DNA from: Pseudomonas sp. WJP1
GTDB taxonomy: Bacteria; Pseudomonadota; Gammaproteobacteria; Pseudomonadales; Pseudomonadaceae
Reading direction: 5' to 3'
Assembly (NCBI RefSeq): GCF_028471945.1
Contig: NZ_CP110128.1
Location: forward strand, 5,545,001-5,609,000
Length of the DNA stretch: 64,000 nucleotides
In this document: one piece after another, positions 9,164 through 18,258 of the stretch
Position numbering within the stretch: position 1 is the first letter of the stretch
Layout of the letters: every line of letters starts with the position of its first letter
Program-made: the position numbers and the translations under genes
The notes under the pieces: model-generated
Seen by the model: only the letters and a program-made list of their open reading frames with translations
What the model was told of the DNA's origin: nothing
Database searches by the model: none

Positions 9164-10183
9164 TCAATACCTATTGGGCTCCATTTCCAGGTCGACATGG
9201 AAACGCTCTGAAATGTCTTTCTGGATGCGCTGTGCCAGGCCCAGCAGTTGCAACCCAGTGGCATTGCCGTAATTGACCAGCACCAGAGCCTGCAGTTTGT
9301 GCACGCCGGCGTCGGCATCACGGAAACCTTTCCACCCTGCCCGCTCGATCAACCAGCCGGCAGCCAGCTTCATCTGTCCGTCGGGTTGCGCGTAGGCCAC
9401 CAGGTCCGGATATTCGCCCTTGAGCTGTGCGACCAGCGCCGCTGGCACCAGGGGGTTCTTGAAAAAGCTGCCGGCATTGCCGAGCACCGCTGGATCCGGA
9501 AGCTTTTCGTTGCGAATGTTGCAAATGGCCTGGCTGACGTCCGTGGCCGTCGGATGGTCGATGCCCTGCTCGGTCAGGCGCTGCCGCACAGGACCGTACT
9601 CCAGGTGCAGGTGCGCGGTGCGATCGAGGATGAAACGCACGCGCAGGATCAACCAGCGCCCAGGCTCCTGTTTGAACAGGCTGTCGCGGTAAGCGAAGTT
9701 GCACTCTTTCAGGCTGAAGTCTCGCAGTTCGCCACTCTGGCGATCCAGGGCGGTCAGGCCGGCGAACACATCCTTGATTTCCACGCCATAGGCGCCGATG
9801 TTCTGCATGGGTGCCGCGCCAACGGTGCCGGGAATCAGGCTGAGGTTTTCCAGGCCCGACAAGCCCTGCACCAGGGTGTGCTGCACGAACGGGTGCCAGG
9901 GTTCGCCCGCCTCGGCCTCGATCACGACTTTGCTACCATCGTCGCTGATCACGCGTATTCCGCGGGTGGCCATGCGCAGCACCAGCGATTCGATATCGGC
10001 CGTCAGCAGCAAGTTGCTGCCACCGCCGATCACCAGCAAGGGCACCTGGTGTTCCCGCGCATAGGCCAGGGCCTCACGCACATCCGCGTCGCTGTGGGCC
10101 TCGGCAAACAGGCGGGCCTGGACATCCACGCCAAAACTGTTGAACGGCTTGAGCGAAACCCGTGATCGCAGTTGCAAGCTCAT
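9164..10183 (-). CDS. murB: UDP-N-acetylenolpyruvoylglucosamine reductase
   Basis: Cytoplasmic FAD enzyme that reduces UDP-GlcNAc-enolpyruvate to UDP-MurNAc with NADPH, an early step of peptidoglycan synthesis. The 339-residue length fits the type I family. The FAD-binding domain shows VIGGGSNLL (about 50-58) and SLIPGTVGAAPMQNIGAYG (about 114-132). The catalytic Ser lies in GNAGSFFKNP, and the C-terminus has the LQLLGLAQRI segment with ALVLVNYGNATG. The start ATG overlaps the stop of the phosphatase gene by 4 nt, making murB the last gene of a tight operon. Confidence 0.97.
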   Translation of the reverse strand: MSLQLRSRVSLKPFNSFGVDVQARLFAEAHSDADVREALAYAREHQVPLLVIGGGSNLLLTADIESLVLRMATRGIRVISDDGSKVVIEAEAGEPWHPFVQHTLVQGLSGLENLSLIPGTVGAAPMQNIGAYGVEIKDVFAGLTALDRQSGELRDFSLKECNFAYRDSLFKQEPGRWLILRVRFILDRTAHLHLEYGPVRQRLTEQGIDHPTATDVSQAICNIRNEKLPDPAVLGNAGSFFKNPLVPAALVAQLKGEYPDLVAYAQPDGQMKLAAGWLIERAGWKGFRDADAGVHKLQALVLVNYGNATGLQLLGLAQRIQKDISERFHVDLEMEPNRY

Positions 10184-10644
10184 AACCGTTCCTTCAGTTC
10201 GATCACCAACAGGTCACTGGCGCGCTCGATCAAGTCCAGCACATGTTCAAAGCCATGCTCACTGTCGTTGTACGGGTCCGGGACTTCCTCGACCTCCGAG
10301 GCGTAGCGACGCAGGAACAGGTCCAGCTCCGCCCTGCCCTTGGCCGGTTGCAGATCCATGAGGTTGCGCAGGTTGCTGTTGTCCATCGCCAAAATCAGGT
10401 CGTACTCGGAGAAATCGGCGCGGGTGACCTGCTGGGCGCGTTGGGCGGACAAATCATAACCACGGCGCTTGGCCGCTGCCTGGCTGCGCTTGTCCGGTGC
10501 ACTGCCCACGTGCCAGTCGCCGGTACCGGCGGAGGCCACTTCGACTTGATCGGCCAGCCCCGCTTCGCGCAGCTTGTGCCGCAGAACGCCTTCGGCCGTG
10601 GGTGAACGGCAGATATTGCCCAGGCAGACAAACAGAACCCGCAT
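10180..10644 (-). CDS. Low-molecular-weight protein-tyrosine phosphatase
   Basis: Cytoplasmic phosphatase of 154 residues that hydrolyses phosphotyrosine through a cysteinyl intermediate. The P-loop is VCLGNICRS, with the nucleophile Cys7 and Arg13 (C-x5-R), and the general-acid Asp lies in the late VPDPYND segment. It sits between kdsB and murB with a one-base junction upstream and a 4-nt overlap downstream. Members are often linked to polysaccharide tyrosine kinases, but no kinase lies here, so its substrate is unknown. The envelope-biosynthesis context suggests, but does not prove, a role there. Confidence 0.93.
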   Translation of the reverse strand: MRVLFVCLGNICRSPTAEGVLRHKLREAGLADQVEVASAGTGDWHVGSAPDKRSQAAAKRRGYDLSAQRAQQVTRADFSEYDLILAMDNSNLRNLMDLQPAKGRAELDLFLRRYASEVEEVPDPYNDSEHGFEHVLDLIERASDLLVIELKERL

Positions 10645-11408
10645 CAGGCCTCCAGCAGGCGACGAACGCGCTCAAGGTCTTCAACGGTATCGACACCGGC
10701 AGGCGGAGCGATCAGCGCGTCGGCGACGTGAATCCGTACCCCGTGCCACAAGGCGCGCAGCTGTTCCAGGCACTCGGTGTTTTCCAGCCAGCACGGGCCC
10801 CAGCTGACGAAGTCATGCAGGAAACCGGCGCGGTAGGCGTAGATGCCGATGTGGCGGCGATACGGCACACCTTCGGGCATTTGCTCCAGGCTCTTGGCGA
10901 ACGTGTCCCGTGCCCATGGCAACGTGGCGCGGCTGAAGGTCAGTGCCAGGCCATTGAGGTCGCTGACGACCTTGACCACGTTGGTGTTGAACAGGCTCTC
11001 CACGTCTTCGATCGGCTCGGCCAGCGTGGCCATGCGCGCTTCGGTGTGGGCAGCCAGGTTGACGGCCACCTGATCAATGACACTGGGCGGGATGAGCGGC
11101 TCGTCACCCTGGACGTTGACCACGATCGCGTCAGGCGACAGGCCCAGCTTCGTCGCGACCTCAGCCAGGCGATCGGTTCCGGAGTTGTGGTCTTCGCGAG
11201 TCATCACCACTTCGGCACCAAAACCTTCGCAGGCCTGGGCGATGCGTGCATCGTCCGTGGCAACCACCACGCGCTGGGCGCTGCTCTTGCACGCCTGCTC
11301 CCAGACGTGCTGGATCATCGGCTTGCCGGCGATCAACAACAGCGGCTTGCCCGGCAGGCGGGTGGAGGCGTAGCGCGCAGGAATAACGACGGTAAAGGCT
11401 GTGGTCAT
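10644..11408 (-). CDS. kdsB: 3-deoxy-manno-octulosonate cytidylyltransferase
   Basis: Cytoplasmic enzyme that makes CMP-Kdo from Kdo and CTP, activating Kdo for transfer to lipid A. The 254-residue protein begins with [17 protein letters not shown], the CTP-binding signature of the family, and has [13 protein letters not shown], whose Asp binds Mg2+, plus [12 protein letters not shown]. The start overlaps the end of the trm112-like gene by 4 nt and the stop abuts the phosphatase start. It belongs to the exbB-exbD-lpxK-trm112-kdsB operon. Confidence 0.97.
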   Translation of the reverse strand: MTTAFTVVIPARYASTRLPGKPLLLIAGKPMIQHVWEQACKSSAQRVVVATDDARIAQACEGFGAEVVMTREDHNSGTDRLAEVATKLGLSPDAIVVNVQGDEPLIPPSVIDQVAVNLAAHTEARMATLAEPIEDVESLFNTNVVKVVSDLNGLALTFSRATLPWARDTFAKSLEQMPEGVPYRRHIGIYAYRAGFLHDFVSWGPCWLENTECLEQLRALWHGVRIHVADALIAPPAGVDTVEDLERVRRLLEA

Positions 11409-11590
11409 TTATCCAGGCGCTCGTCGGTGGTCAAGGTACGGGCTTCGGTTTCGAGCATCACCGGGATACCGTCGCGAATCGGGTACGCAAGGCCAGCGCC
11501 CTTGCTGATCAGCTCGGTCTTGTCGGCGCTGAGCTTGAGCGGGCCTTTGCAGACCGGGCAAGCGAGGATATCGAGCAATTTGGTGTCCAT
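11405..11590 (-). CDS. Trm112 family small zinc-ribbon protein (YcaR-like)
   Basis: A 61-residue protein starting [16 protein letters not shown]. The CPVC pair is the N-terminal half of a possible metal knuckle; no second Cys pair is present, as in many bacterial YcaR/Trm112-like proteins. The ATG at 11588-11590 is preferred to the one 6 nt upstream because AGGGA is correctly spaced only for the inner codon. Eukaryotic Trm112 activates methyltransferases; the bacterial role is unclear. Conserved placement between lpxK and kdsB is common in gammaproteobacteria. Confidence 0.9.
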   Translation of the reverse strand: MDTKLLDILACPVCKGPLKLSADKTELISKGAGLAYPIRDGIPVMLETEARTLTTDERLDK

Positions 11591-11615
11591 GATCATTCCC
11601 TGGATAGAAACGGAG

Positions 11616-12626
11616 TTAAGGCAAAAGACGCGCCGGCAACAGGCGCATCAACTGGGTATCGAACCAGGCCGTGAAGGCTGGCGACGGCACAGCGTCGACC
11701 GCCAGGTACCACCAGTCGGCGGCGGCGAAGGCACGGCACTTCACCGCATCCTTTTCGGTCATCACCAATGGTAATGACGGGTTGAAATTCAGGGCCTGCA
11801 CGCTGTATTCAGCGTGGTCGGCGAACGCATGCGGCACTGGCTGCCAGTGTAACGTTTCGAGGGTCTTGAAGAAACGCTGCGGGTTACCGATACCGGCCAC
11901 CGCGTGCAGCGCCTGGCCCGCGGGAAAGTGATCGAGCGGGCGCCGTTCGCCGCTTTGCAGGTTGACCAGCGCCGTCGGTTGCAACTGGAAGGCAAAGCCG
12001 TCGCCGCTGTCCGCCGTGGCGCCGTTGTAGAGCACCGCGTCGACACTTTGCAGACGCTCGACCGGTTCACGCAGGGGCCCGGCCGGCAAGCAGCGGCGGT
12101 TGCCCAAACCGCGGGCAGCGTCGATCAGGACCAGCTCCAGGTCCCGAGCCAGGCGGTAATGCTGCATGCCGTCATCGGACAGGATCAGGTCCAGAGGTTC
12201 ACTCGCCAGCAGGGCTTTGACCGCGCGACTGCGATCCGGATCGATCATCAAGGGCACGCCGGTTCGCTGCACGATCAGCAGCGGCTCATCGCCGGCGATG
12301 TCGGCGCTTTGCTGCGCCTCGACCCGCCACGGCAATTGCGCAGGCTTGGCACCGTAACCCCGGCTGACCACACCGACCCGCAAACCACTGCGTTGACAGT
12401 GCTGGATCATCCACAGGATCAGCGGTGTCTTGCCGGTGCCGCCGACGGTGATGTTGCCCACCACGATCAGCGGCACCGGTGGCTGATAGATTTCACCCTC
12501 GCCCGCCAGAAAGCGCTTGCGCTTGTTGTTGACCACGCAGCGGTACAACCACTCCAGCGGCTGTAACAGTTTCAGGGCCGGATGACCCCGGTACCACGCA
12601 GCGAGCAAGCGATCGGACATGGTCAT
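11616..12626 (-). CDS. lpxK: Tetraacyldisaccharide 4'-kinase
   Basis: Inner-membrane-associated kinase that phosphorylates the 4' position of the lipid A precursor to give lipid IVA. The protein is 336 residues (or 334 from the second ATG at 12618-12620). The Walker A-like P-loop is [13 protein letters not shown] (about residues 56-68), followed by VGVVSRGYG and [16 protein letters not shown], whose DDG motif is typical of LpxK. The first ATG shares one base with the exbD stop. The N-terminal hydrophobic region should anchor it to the membrane. Confidence 0.96.
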   Translation of the reverse strand: MTMSDRLLAAWYRGHPALKLLQPLEWLYRCVVNNKRKRFLAGEGEIYQPPVPLIVVGNITVGGTGKTPLILWMIQHCQRSGLRVGVVSRGYGAKPAQLPWRVEAQQSADIAGDEPLLIVQRTGVPLMIDPDRSRAVKALLASEPLDLILSDDGMQHYRLARDLELVLIDAARGLGNRRCLPAGPLREPVERLQSVDAVLYNGATADSGDGFAFQLQPTALVNLQSGERRPLDHFPAGQALHAVAGIGNPQRFFKTLETLHWQPVPHAFADHAEYSVQALNFNPSLPLVMTEKDAVKCRAFAAADWWYLAVDAVPSPAFTAWFDTQLMRLLPARLLP

Positions 12627-13054
12627 CAGGGCGCGGCCGGAGCCGCCTCGACCGTGGTCATGCGCAAATGGCTGAAGCCGAGCTTGCCGGCAGCGTCCAT
12701 GGCGGTGATGACCGACTGATGCTGGGATTTTCCGTCGGCGCTGATGGACAGCGGCCGACTGGTGTCGCCATTGGATTGTTTCTGCAGGGCATCCATCAGC
12801 GTCGCAAGGTCGCTTTTGGGCAATACCTGGTTGTTCACCGAAAACACGCCATCGGCACTGATCGCGATGTCCAGTTGCCGGGTCTGGTCATCGGAAGGTG
12901 CACCGCTGACCGCTTCGGGCAGATCGACGCGCAACTGGGTTTCACGGGTGAACGTGGTGGTCACGACGAAAAACAGCAGCAGGATAAACACCACGTCGAT
13001 CAGCGACGCGAGGTTGATGTCCACATTCTCCCGTTGCTTGCGGCGGAATTTCAC
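12626..13054 (-). CDS. exbD: ExbD/TolR family biopolymer transport protein
   Basis: Inner-membrane protein of 142 residues, with one N-terminal transmembrane segment (about 16-36, [17 protein letters not shown]) and a periplasmic domain. The segment carries the Asp that ExbD/TolR proteins use for proton coupling. With the ExbB-like protein encoded just upstream (4-nt overlap) it should form a proton channel. No TonB or TolA gene is next to it, so the energised partner is not evident. Fusion into an lpxK-kdsB operon is a conserved arrangement, and an envelope role is likely. Confidence 0.9.
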   Translation of the reverse strand: MKFRRKQRENVDINLASLIDVVFILLLFFVVTTTFTRETQLRVDLPEAVSGAPSDDQTRQLDIAISADGVFSVNNQVLPKSDLATLMDALQKQSNGDTSRPLSISADGKSQHQSVITAMDAAGKLGFSHLRMTTVEAAPAAP

Positions 13055-13686
13055 GCTTTGACCCCCGCCAGATCCACGTCACGATCACCCTGCACGACTT
13101 CGACCAGCTTGATCGCTTCCTGCTCCATGCCCACCACCAGTTCATCGATCCGGCGTTGCAGGAAGCGGTGGAAGAATACCGACGGGATACCGACCATCAA
13201 ACCGGCAGCCGTGGTAATCAGCGCCTTGGAGATACCCCCGGCCAGCACTGCGGCGTTGGTGGTCATGCCCGTGCCCATGAACGCGCTGAAAATATCGATC
13301 ATGCCCAGCACCGTGCCCAGCAGTCCCAGCAACGGGGCCATGGCGGCGATGGTGCCGAGGGCATTGATGTAGCGCTCCAGCTCGTGGATGACCCGCGCGG
13401 CGGCCTCTTCGATACACTCCTTCATGATCTCGCGACCATGCCGGGAATTCGCCAGGCCAGCGGCCAGGATTTCACCCAACGGCGAATTGGCGCGCAGCTC
13501 CTTGAGCTTTTCCTTATTGAGTTGCTTGTCCTTGATCCAGACCCAGACCTGCCCGAGCAAATGCTCCGGGGTCACGCGACTGGCCCGCAGGGTCCACAGG
13601 CGTTCGGCAACAATTGCCATGGCCGCGATGGAACTCAGGATGATCGGCAGCATCATCCAGCCGCCGGATTTGACCAATTCCCACAC
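13051..13686 (-). CDS. exbB: ExbB/TolQ (MotA family) proton channel protein
   Basis: Polytopic inner-membrane protein of about 211 residues with three hydrophobic stretches (about 6-27, 105-130 and 145-165) and the MotA/TolQ/ExbB domain (GTIAAMAPLLGLLGTVLGMI, then ALITTAAGLMVGIP). The GTG at 13684-13686 (VWELVKSGGW) is preferred because GAGGGG lies about 9 nt upstream; an ATG 30 nt further up would extend the protein by 10 residues without a ribosome site. It pairs with the adjacent exbD. Confidence 0.9.
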   Translation of the reverse strand: MWELVKSGGWMMLPIILSSIAAMAIVAERLWTLRASRVTPEHLLGQVWVWIKDKQLNKEKLKELRANSPLGEILAAGLANSRHGREIMKECIEEAAARVIHELERYINALGTIAAMAPLLGLLGTVLGMIDIFSAFMGTGMTTNAAVLAGGISKALITTAAGLMVGIPSVFFHRFLQRRIDELVVGMEQEAIKLVEVVQGDRDVDLAGVKA

Positions 13687-13793
13687 AGTGACAGTCCCCT
13701 CGAAAAAGTGCGCCACTCTAACATAGGGGGTGGGCGCACCGAAGACTGTGATGTCGCATCCGGTCGGCCTTTGATAATCCCGGGTTATTTGCC

Positions 13794-16019
13794 CTAGGGT
13801 GGCGGATCACGCCAGAAACGACGTTCTTGACGCATTGAGCGCGGCGCTTCGAAACGCCCCAGCTGCAGATGAACGGCGCCTTGCTCCGCACTGTCGTAGA
13901 TCGCCATCGCACGATGCCGATAGCGTTCGATCACCACCGGATGGGGATGGCCGAACGAGTTGCCATGACCACGGGAGATCAGTGCCGCCTTGGGCTTCAA
14001 GACGTTGAGCAGCGCCATCGAAGACGAACTGCGACTACCGTGGTGCGGTGCCTGCAACCAATCGGTAGGCACGGCCAATGCGCTGTCGAGCAACGCGCGT
14101 TCGGCGTGGGTGTCGATGTCACCGCTGAGCAACAATCGCTCGCCATTGGCTTCGATCTGCAACACGCAGGAATTCTGGTTGCTGTCCCTGGCCAGCGGCC
14201 AGTGCCACAGTTGAAAGTTCACCCCGTCCCACGTCCATTGCCGGCCGCTCTCACAGCCCCCGGCCTGCAACTCGCCAGGCAGGTCGGCAGGTTCGCCACT
14301 GAGCACCCGTTTGACCGGCAAGCCATTGGCCACTGCCCGGGCGCCACCGGAGTGATCGGCATGGGCATGGCTGATCAACATCAGGTCGACCGCCTTCACC
14401 CCCAGTTTGCGCAGTGCCGGCAGTACCACCCGCTCACCCTGGTCAAGACCACGCACACGCGGACCGGCGTCATACAACAGTGTGTGATGGCGAGTGCGCA
14501 CCATGATCGCCAGCCCTTGCCCCACATCCAGTTGCCAGACCTCGGCAATGCCTTCGGGCAGCATCGGCCGCGGCGGAAAAACCAGCAATAGCAGCAAAGG
14601 CCAGCCTAACGGTCGTATCGGCACGCCGCGCGGCAGCAGCAACAAAAAGGCGCCCAGTGTGCCGATGCCCCAGACCCATAGCGGAATGGCCGCGGGCACC
14701 CACGCGGGAACCTTGCCGGCGACCAATGCCAGCCCAGTGAACAGCCAATCGATCAAGCCACCCGCCAGCCACAGCAACCCCTCGCCGATGTAGGGCACCG
14801 GCAGCAACAGTGTGCCGAGCAATGCAGGGGGCAGCACCACCAGGCTGATCCAGGGCACCGCCAGCAGGTTGACCAGTGGCCCGCTGAGGCTGATCGGCAA
14901 TCCCAGGACCAGCAAGAACGGGCCAAGGCCGATAGCGATCAGCCACTGTGCACGGGTCCAGGTTTGCCACCATGGCCAAGGTCCCAGGCGCCCACCGAAC
15001 GTGAAGATCAGCACCGCCACCGCCGCGAAGGACAGCCAGAAACCCGGTTGCAGACTCGCCAACGGGTCCATCAGCAAGACGCCATTGAGCGCCAGCAACA
15101 GCGGCCACCAGGCACCGAGGTGGCGAAAACGCAGGCGCCACAGCAGCACCAGGCCGATCATCAGGCAGGCCCGGCGAACCGGCACTTCGAAGCCAGCCAG
15201 CAGCCCATAGCCAAGGGCGGCAACGAAAGCCAGGCCGCAGGCCCAGGGCAACCATGGCAGACGGCCTGGCCACAAGCCGTAACGGGCAAGCCCGGCGATC
15301 AACAGATAAACCAGCCCCGCCAACAAGCCGACGTGTTGCCCGGAAATCACCAACAGGTGCACGGTGCCGGTGTCTTGCAACACCTGCCAGTCTTCGCGAC
15401 TGAGCCCCGCGCCGTCTCCGAGCACCAACGCCACCAGCACGCCAGTCCGGCCCTGGGCGTCCACGGCCTGCAGCCTCTGGCGGATACCGTCGCGCCAGGC
15501 CCACCGGGCAGGCGCAAGTCGCTCCCCGGCCTTGACGGTACCGGTTGCACCAATACGTTGCGCCAACAGCCAGGCCTCGTAGTCGAAGGCATGTGGATTG
15601 AGCAACCCCACGGGTCGCTTCAGCTTGACCGCCAGCCGCCAGCGTTCACCGCTGTTGACCGGCGGGCCGTCGTACCAGGCCAAACGTAAATGTTGCGGCA
15701 GGACGGTGCGGCGTGACTGACTATCGGTCAGTTCGAAACGCACCACACCCTCGCCATTCTGTGGCAACCCGCTGACCCGCCCTTCGACCCAACGCGTTTC
15801 CCCGTCGAGGGCCGGCGACAGCCGATCATCCAGGGCCCATTGGGCATTGGCGCAGGCCCAACTCAGGCCGAACAGGAAAAACGCCGCCGGATACGTCCTG
15901 AACGGCAGCAACATCAAGCCGGCCACCGGCATCAATAACCACAACCAGACCGGCGGTAACACCGGTAAAAAACGCAAGGCCAACAGGCCCAACGCCAGCG
16001 CCATCATCCCTGTGCGCAT
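13794..16019 (-). CDS. comEC: ComEC/Rec2 family DNA internalization protein
   Basis: Polytopic inner-membrane channel that carries single-stranded DNA into the cytoplasm during transformation. About 741 residues from the ATG at 16017-16019, which has AAGGA about 8 nt upstream; an ATG 33 nt earlier lacks this. The N-terminus is hydrophobic and is followed by a soluble OB-like region, the Competence domain with many membrane segments (about 220-480), and a C-terminal metallo-beta-lactamase-like domain with HAHADHSGG. All parts are intact. It lies upstream of exbB on the same strand. Natural competence is unproven in most fluorescent pseudomonads, so the presence of the gene does not show that the strain is competent. 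Confidence 0.95.
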   Translation of the reverse strand: MRTGMMALALGLLALRFLPVLPPVWLWLLMPVAGLMLLPFRTYPAAFFLFGLSWACANAQWALDDRLSPALDGETRWVEGRVSGLPQNGEGVVRFELTDSQSRRTVLPQHLRLAWYDGPPVNSGERWRLAVKLKRPVGLLNPHAFDYEAWLLAQRIGATGTVKAGERLAPARWAWRDGIRQRLQAVDAQGRTGVLVALVLGDGAGLSREDWQVLQDTGTVHLLVISGQHVGLLAGLVYLLIAGLARYGLWPGRLPWLPWACGLAFVAALGYGLLAGFEVPVRRACLMIGLVLLWRLRFRHLGAWWPLLLALNGVLLMDPLASLQPGFWLSFAAVAVLIFTFGGRLGPWPWWQTWTRAQWLIAIGLGPFLLVLGLPISLSGPLVNLLAVPWISLVVLPPALLGTLLLPVPYIGEGLLWLAGGLIDWLFTGLALVAGKVPAWVPAAIPLWVWGIGTLGAFLLLLPRGVPIRPLGWPLLLLLVFPPRPMLPEGIAEVWQLDVGQGLAIMVRTRHHTLLYDAGPRVRGLDQGERVVLPALRKLGVKAVDLMLISHAHADHSGGARAVANGLPVKRVLSGEPADLPGELQAGGCESGRQWTWDGVNFQLWHWPLARDSNQNSCVLQIEANGERLLLSGDIDTHAERALLDSALAVPTDWLQAPHHGSRSSSSMALLNVLKPKAALISRGHGNSFGHPHPVVIERYRHRAMAIYDSAEQGAVHLQLGRFEAPRSMRQERRFWRDPPP

Positions 16020-16155
16020 AAGCCCGTCCTTGAGAGTCCCGTCACTAGGCATAGCCGGCCTGGCGCACGTCCGTCGTTAACAATTGTCACAAAGTCTGAA
16101 TGGGCGCCTCATAGAATCCAGACATACTTGCCGCCTTGATCGACCGAGAAGCCTT

Positions 16156-16671
16156 ATGCCCCGGCGCTTATTCAAACGCTACATGCCAGACCCGACCAGC
16201 ATCAGGGAACACAAGTCCTTACGCTTTCTCGGCACCCTGCTGCATGACCCGAACCTCTGGCACCTCAATCGCCATTCCGTCGCCCGGGCCATGGCGGTCG
16301 GCCTGTTCGCGGCATTCCTGCCGATTCCGTTGCAGATGCTGGTCGCTGCGGTTCTCGCGATCATCGTGCGCGGCAACATGCCGATTGCGGTCAGCCTGGT
16401 CTGGCTGACCAACCCGATCACCATGCCGGCGGTGTTCTTCTGCACTTATCAGACCGGGGCCTGGTTGATGGATGTTCCCGCACGGCACCTGCCGGACGAG
16501 CTGACCTGGGAATGGATAAGCGGTGAGCTCTCGACCTTGTGGCAGCCATTTTTGCTGGGGTCGGTGGTGGTAGGCGTTGTGCTTGGGGCGTTGGCCTATT
16601 GTCTGGTGATGATGTATTGGCGCTGGTGGGTTGCGCGGCAGTGGCGGCGGCGTAAGCAGAGTCGTATGTGA
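16156..16671 (+). CDS. DUF2062 domain membrane protein
   Basis: A 171-residue protein starting MPRRLFKRYMPD at the ATG at 16156; the frame is open upstream but without a ribosome site. It has two or three hydrophobic segments (about 50-85, 90-120 and 138-162) and the conserved LTNPITMPAVF motif that defines DUF2062. Function is unknown. It diverges from comEC with about 136 nt between starts, the same arrangement I recall in P. aeruginosa. The large palindrome begins 15 nt after its stop codon. Confidence 0.85.
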   Translation: MPRRLFKRYMPDPTSIREHKSLRFLGTLLHDPNLWHLNRHSVARAMAVGLFAAFLPIPLQMLVAAVLAIIVRGNMPIAVSLVWLTNPITMPAVFFCTYQTGAWLMDVPARHLPDELTWEWISGELSTLWQPFLLGSVVVGVVLGALAYCLVMMYWRWWVARQWRRRKQSRM

Positions 16672-16686
16672 GAGGCGGTTTGATGC

Positions 16687-17432
16687 GTACATATCCATTT
16701 CTGCGGTAACGGCCACTTAGGGTTTCGCCCTTACGGCGAGTCCCTTTTTCAAACGCCAAAAAGGAACCAAAAGGCTTTGCCCCACCACTCGGTGCCTCGC
16801 TAGGGCTCGGCATGCCCTCACTCCGGCATTGCTCCGTGGGTCGCCGCGATGGGCCATCCTTGGCCCAGCGCGGCTAAACCGGCGTCCTGCCGGTTTACCC
16901 ACTGCGCAATGCCTGCGTTCGGCCATCGTGGTTAACGGGGCACCCAGATCAAAAACAAAAGCGAGGCGGCCTGACAGCCGACCTGACTTTTGCAGATACC
17001 CCCAATCCCGCTGTAGGAGCCAGGCTTGCCGGCGAAGCAGGCGCTGCGGTGTGTCTGTTGAACCGCATTATCGTTTTTCGCCGGCAAGCCTGGCTCCTAC
17101 GGGGGGTCGGGTACACCCGCAAAAGTCAGGTCGGCTGTCAGGCCGCCTCGCTTTGGCTGTTGCTTTGGCTTTTGATTTTCTTGCCCCATCGAGAGGCCGA
17201 GTGGAGGTTCTGCGCAGTGGGTAAACCGGCATGGATGCCGGTTTAGCCGCGCTGGGCCAAGGATGGCCCAGCGCGGCGACCCACAAGAGCAGGACCGGAG
17301 CGAGGGTACCCCGAGCCTTAGCGAGGGGCCGAACGCCAGGGGCAAGAGCCCTTGGTTACTTGGGGCTCTTCCAAGTGACTCGCCGTAAGGGCGAAACCCT
17401 AAGTGGCCGTTACCGCAGGAATGGATATGTAC
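16687..17432. repeat. 746-bp imperfect palindrome with a REPIN at the centre
   Basis: The left arm (16687-17010) and the reverse complement of the right arm (17102-17432) align over nearly their whole length. The end blocks are nearly identical: outer blocks 16701-16742 and 17377-17418, inner blocks 16960-16993 and 17119-17152. Between them the arms differ, so they look like two diverged copies of one repeat in inverted orientation. Each arm holds internal hairpins, for example a 13-bp stem at 17247-17276 and a 10-bp stem at 17223-17244. The element fills the whole gap between the DUF2062 gene and the ABC permease gene. Short ORFs inside it have no family features and I treat them as non-coding. 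No transposase is present. Confidence 0.9.
17011..17101. repeat. REPIN at the centre of the large palindrome
   Basis: Two inverted REP units (TGTAGGAGCCAGGCTTGCCG and its complement, about 28 bp each) flank a spacer of about 35 nt containing CGGTGTG. The midpoint (about 17056) coincides within a few bases with the midpoint of the surrounding palindrome. The REP subtype matches the copy at 51355-51424. Confidence 0.9.
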
Positions 17433-17478
17433 ACCTGAAAGAGAATGGTCGGCTGCCAGGCTGCCATCGTTTGAAATC

Positions 17479-18258
17479 TTAAGTACGCATCCCCCGCCCA
17501 CTCACCAGCAACCGCGCACAACCGATGTACAACACAACCGTCGCCACCACCATGAACGTAATCGCAATGCTGATCCGGATATCCGAAACCCCGAGAATGC
17601 CGTAGCGAAACGCATTGACCATGTGCAACACCGGGTTGGCCAAGGACACGGTCTGCCAGAACGGCGGCAGCAACGAGATCGAGTAGAACACCCCGCCCAG
17701 ATAGGTCAAGGGCGTCAGCACAAACGTCGGGATGATCGAGATGTCATCGAAGTTGCGCGCAAACACGGCGTTGATGAAGCCCAGCAGCGAGAAGATGGTC
17801 GCCGTCAGCACCACCACCAGAATGGTCACGCCCAGGTGATGCACCTGCAAATCAGTGAAGAACAGCGACAACAGCGTCACGATGATCCCGACCATCAGGC
17901 CGCGCAGCACACCACCGAGGGTGTAGCCGATCAGAATGGTGTGCGGCGACACCGGCGATACCATCAGTTCCTCAATGGAACGCTGGAACTTGCTGCCGAA
18001 GAAACTCGACACCACGTTGCCGTAGGAGTTGGTGATCACCGACATCATGATCAGCCCCGGCACGATGTACTCCATATAGGTGAAGCCACCCATGTCGCCG
18101 ATTTGCCGGCCGATCAGATTGCCGAAAATCACGAAGTACAGAACCATGGTGATCGCTGGCGGCAGCAGGGTCTGCGGCCAGATCCGGGTAAAGCGCCGGA
18201 CCTCACGGTAAACGATGGTGTTGAGGGCTACGAGGTTGGGCTGCAGCTCGGAACTCAT
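17479..18258 (-). CDS. ABC-2 type exporter permease (YadH-like)
   Basis: Integral membrane subunit of an ABC-2 exporter, 259 residues with about six hydrophobic segments and the ABC-2 motif region (LTPLTYLGGVFYSISLLPPF) before the last segments. It overlaps the ATPase gene upstream by 4 nt, so the two form one transporter. The pair resembles E. coli YadG/YadH, whose substrate is not known. The stop lies about 45 nt from the end of the large palindrome. Confidence 0.9.
   Translation of the reverse strand: MSSELQPNLVALNTIVYREVRRFTRIWPQTLLPPAITMVLYFVIFGNLIGRQIGDMGGFTYMEYIVPGLIMMSVITNSYGNVVSSFFGSKFQRSIEELMVSPVSPHTILIGYTLGGVLRGLMVGIIVTLLSLFFTDLQVHHLGVTILVVVLTATIFSLLGFINAVFARNFDDISIIPTFVLTPLTYLGGVFYSISLLPPFWQTVSLANPVLHMVNAFRYGILGVSDIRISIAITFMVVATVVLYIGCARLLVSGRGMRT

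Noticed and set aside
16717..17501. Short open frames in the arms of the large palindrome
   Set aside because: They are composed of repeat sequence, occur on both strands, and have no motif or ribosome site.
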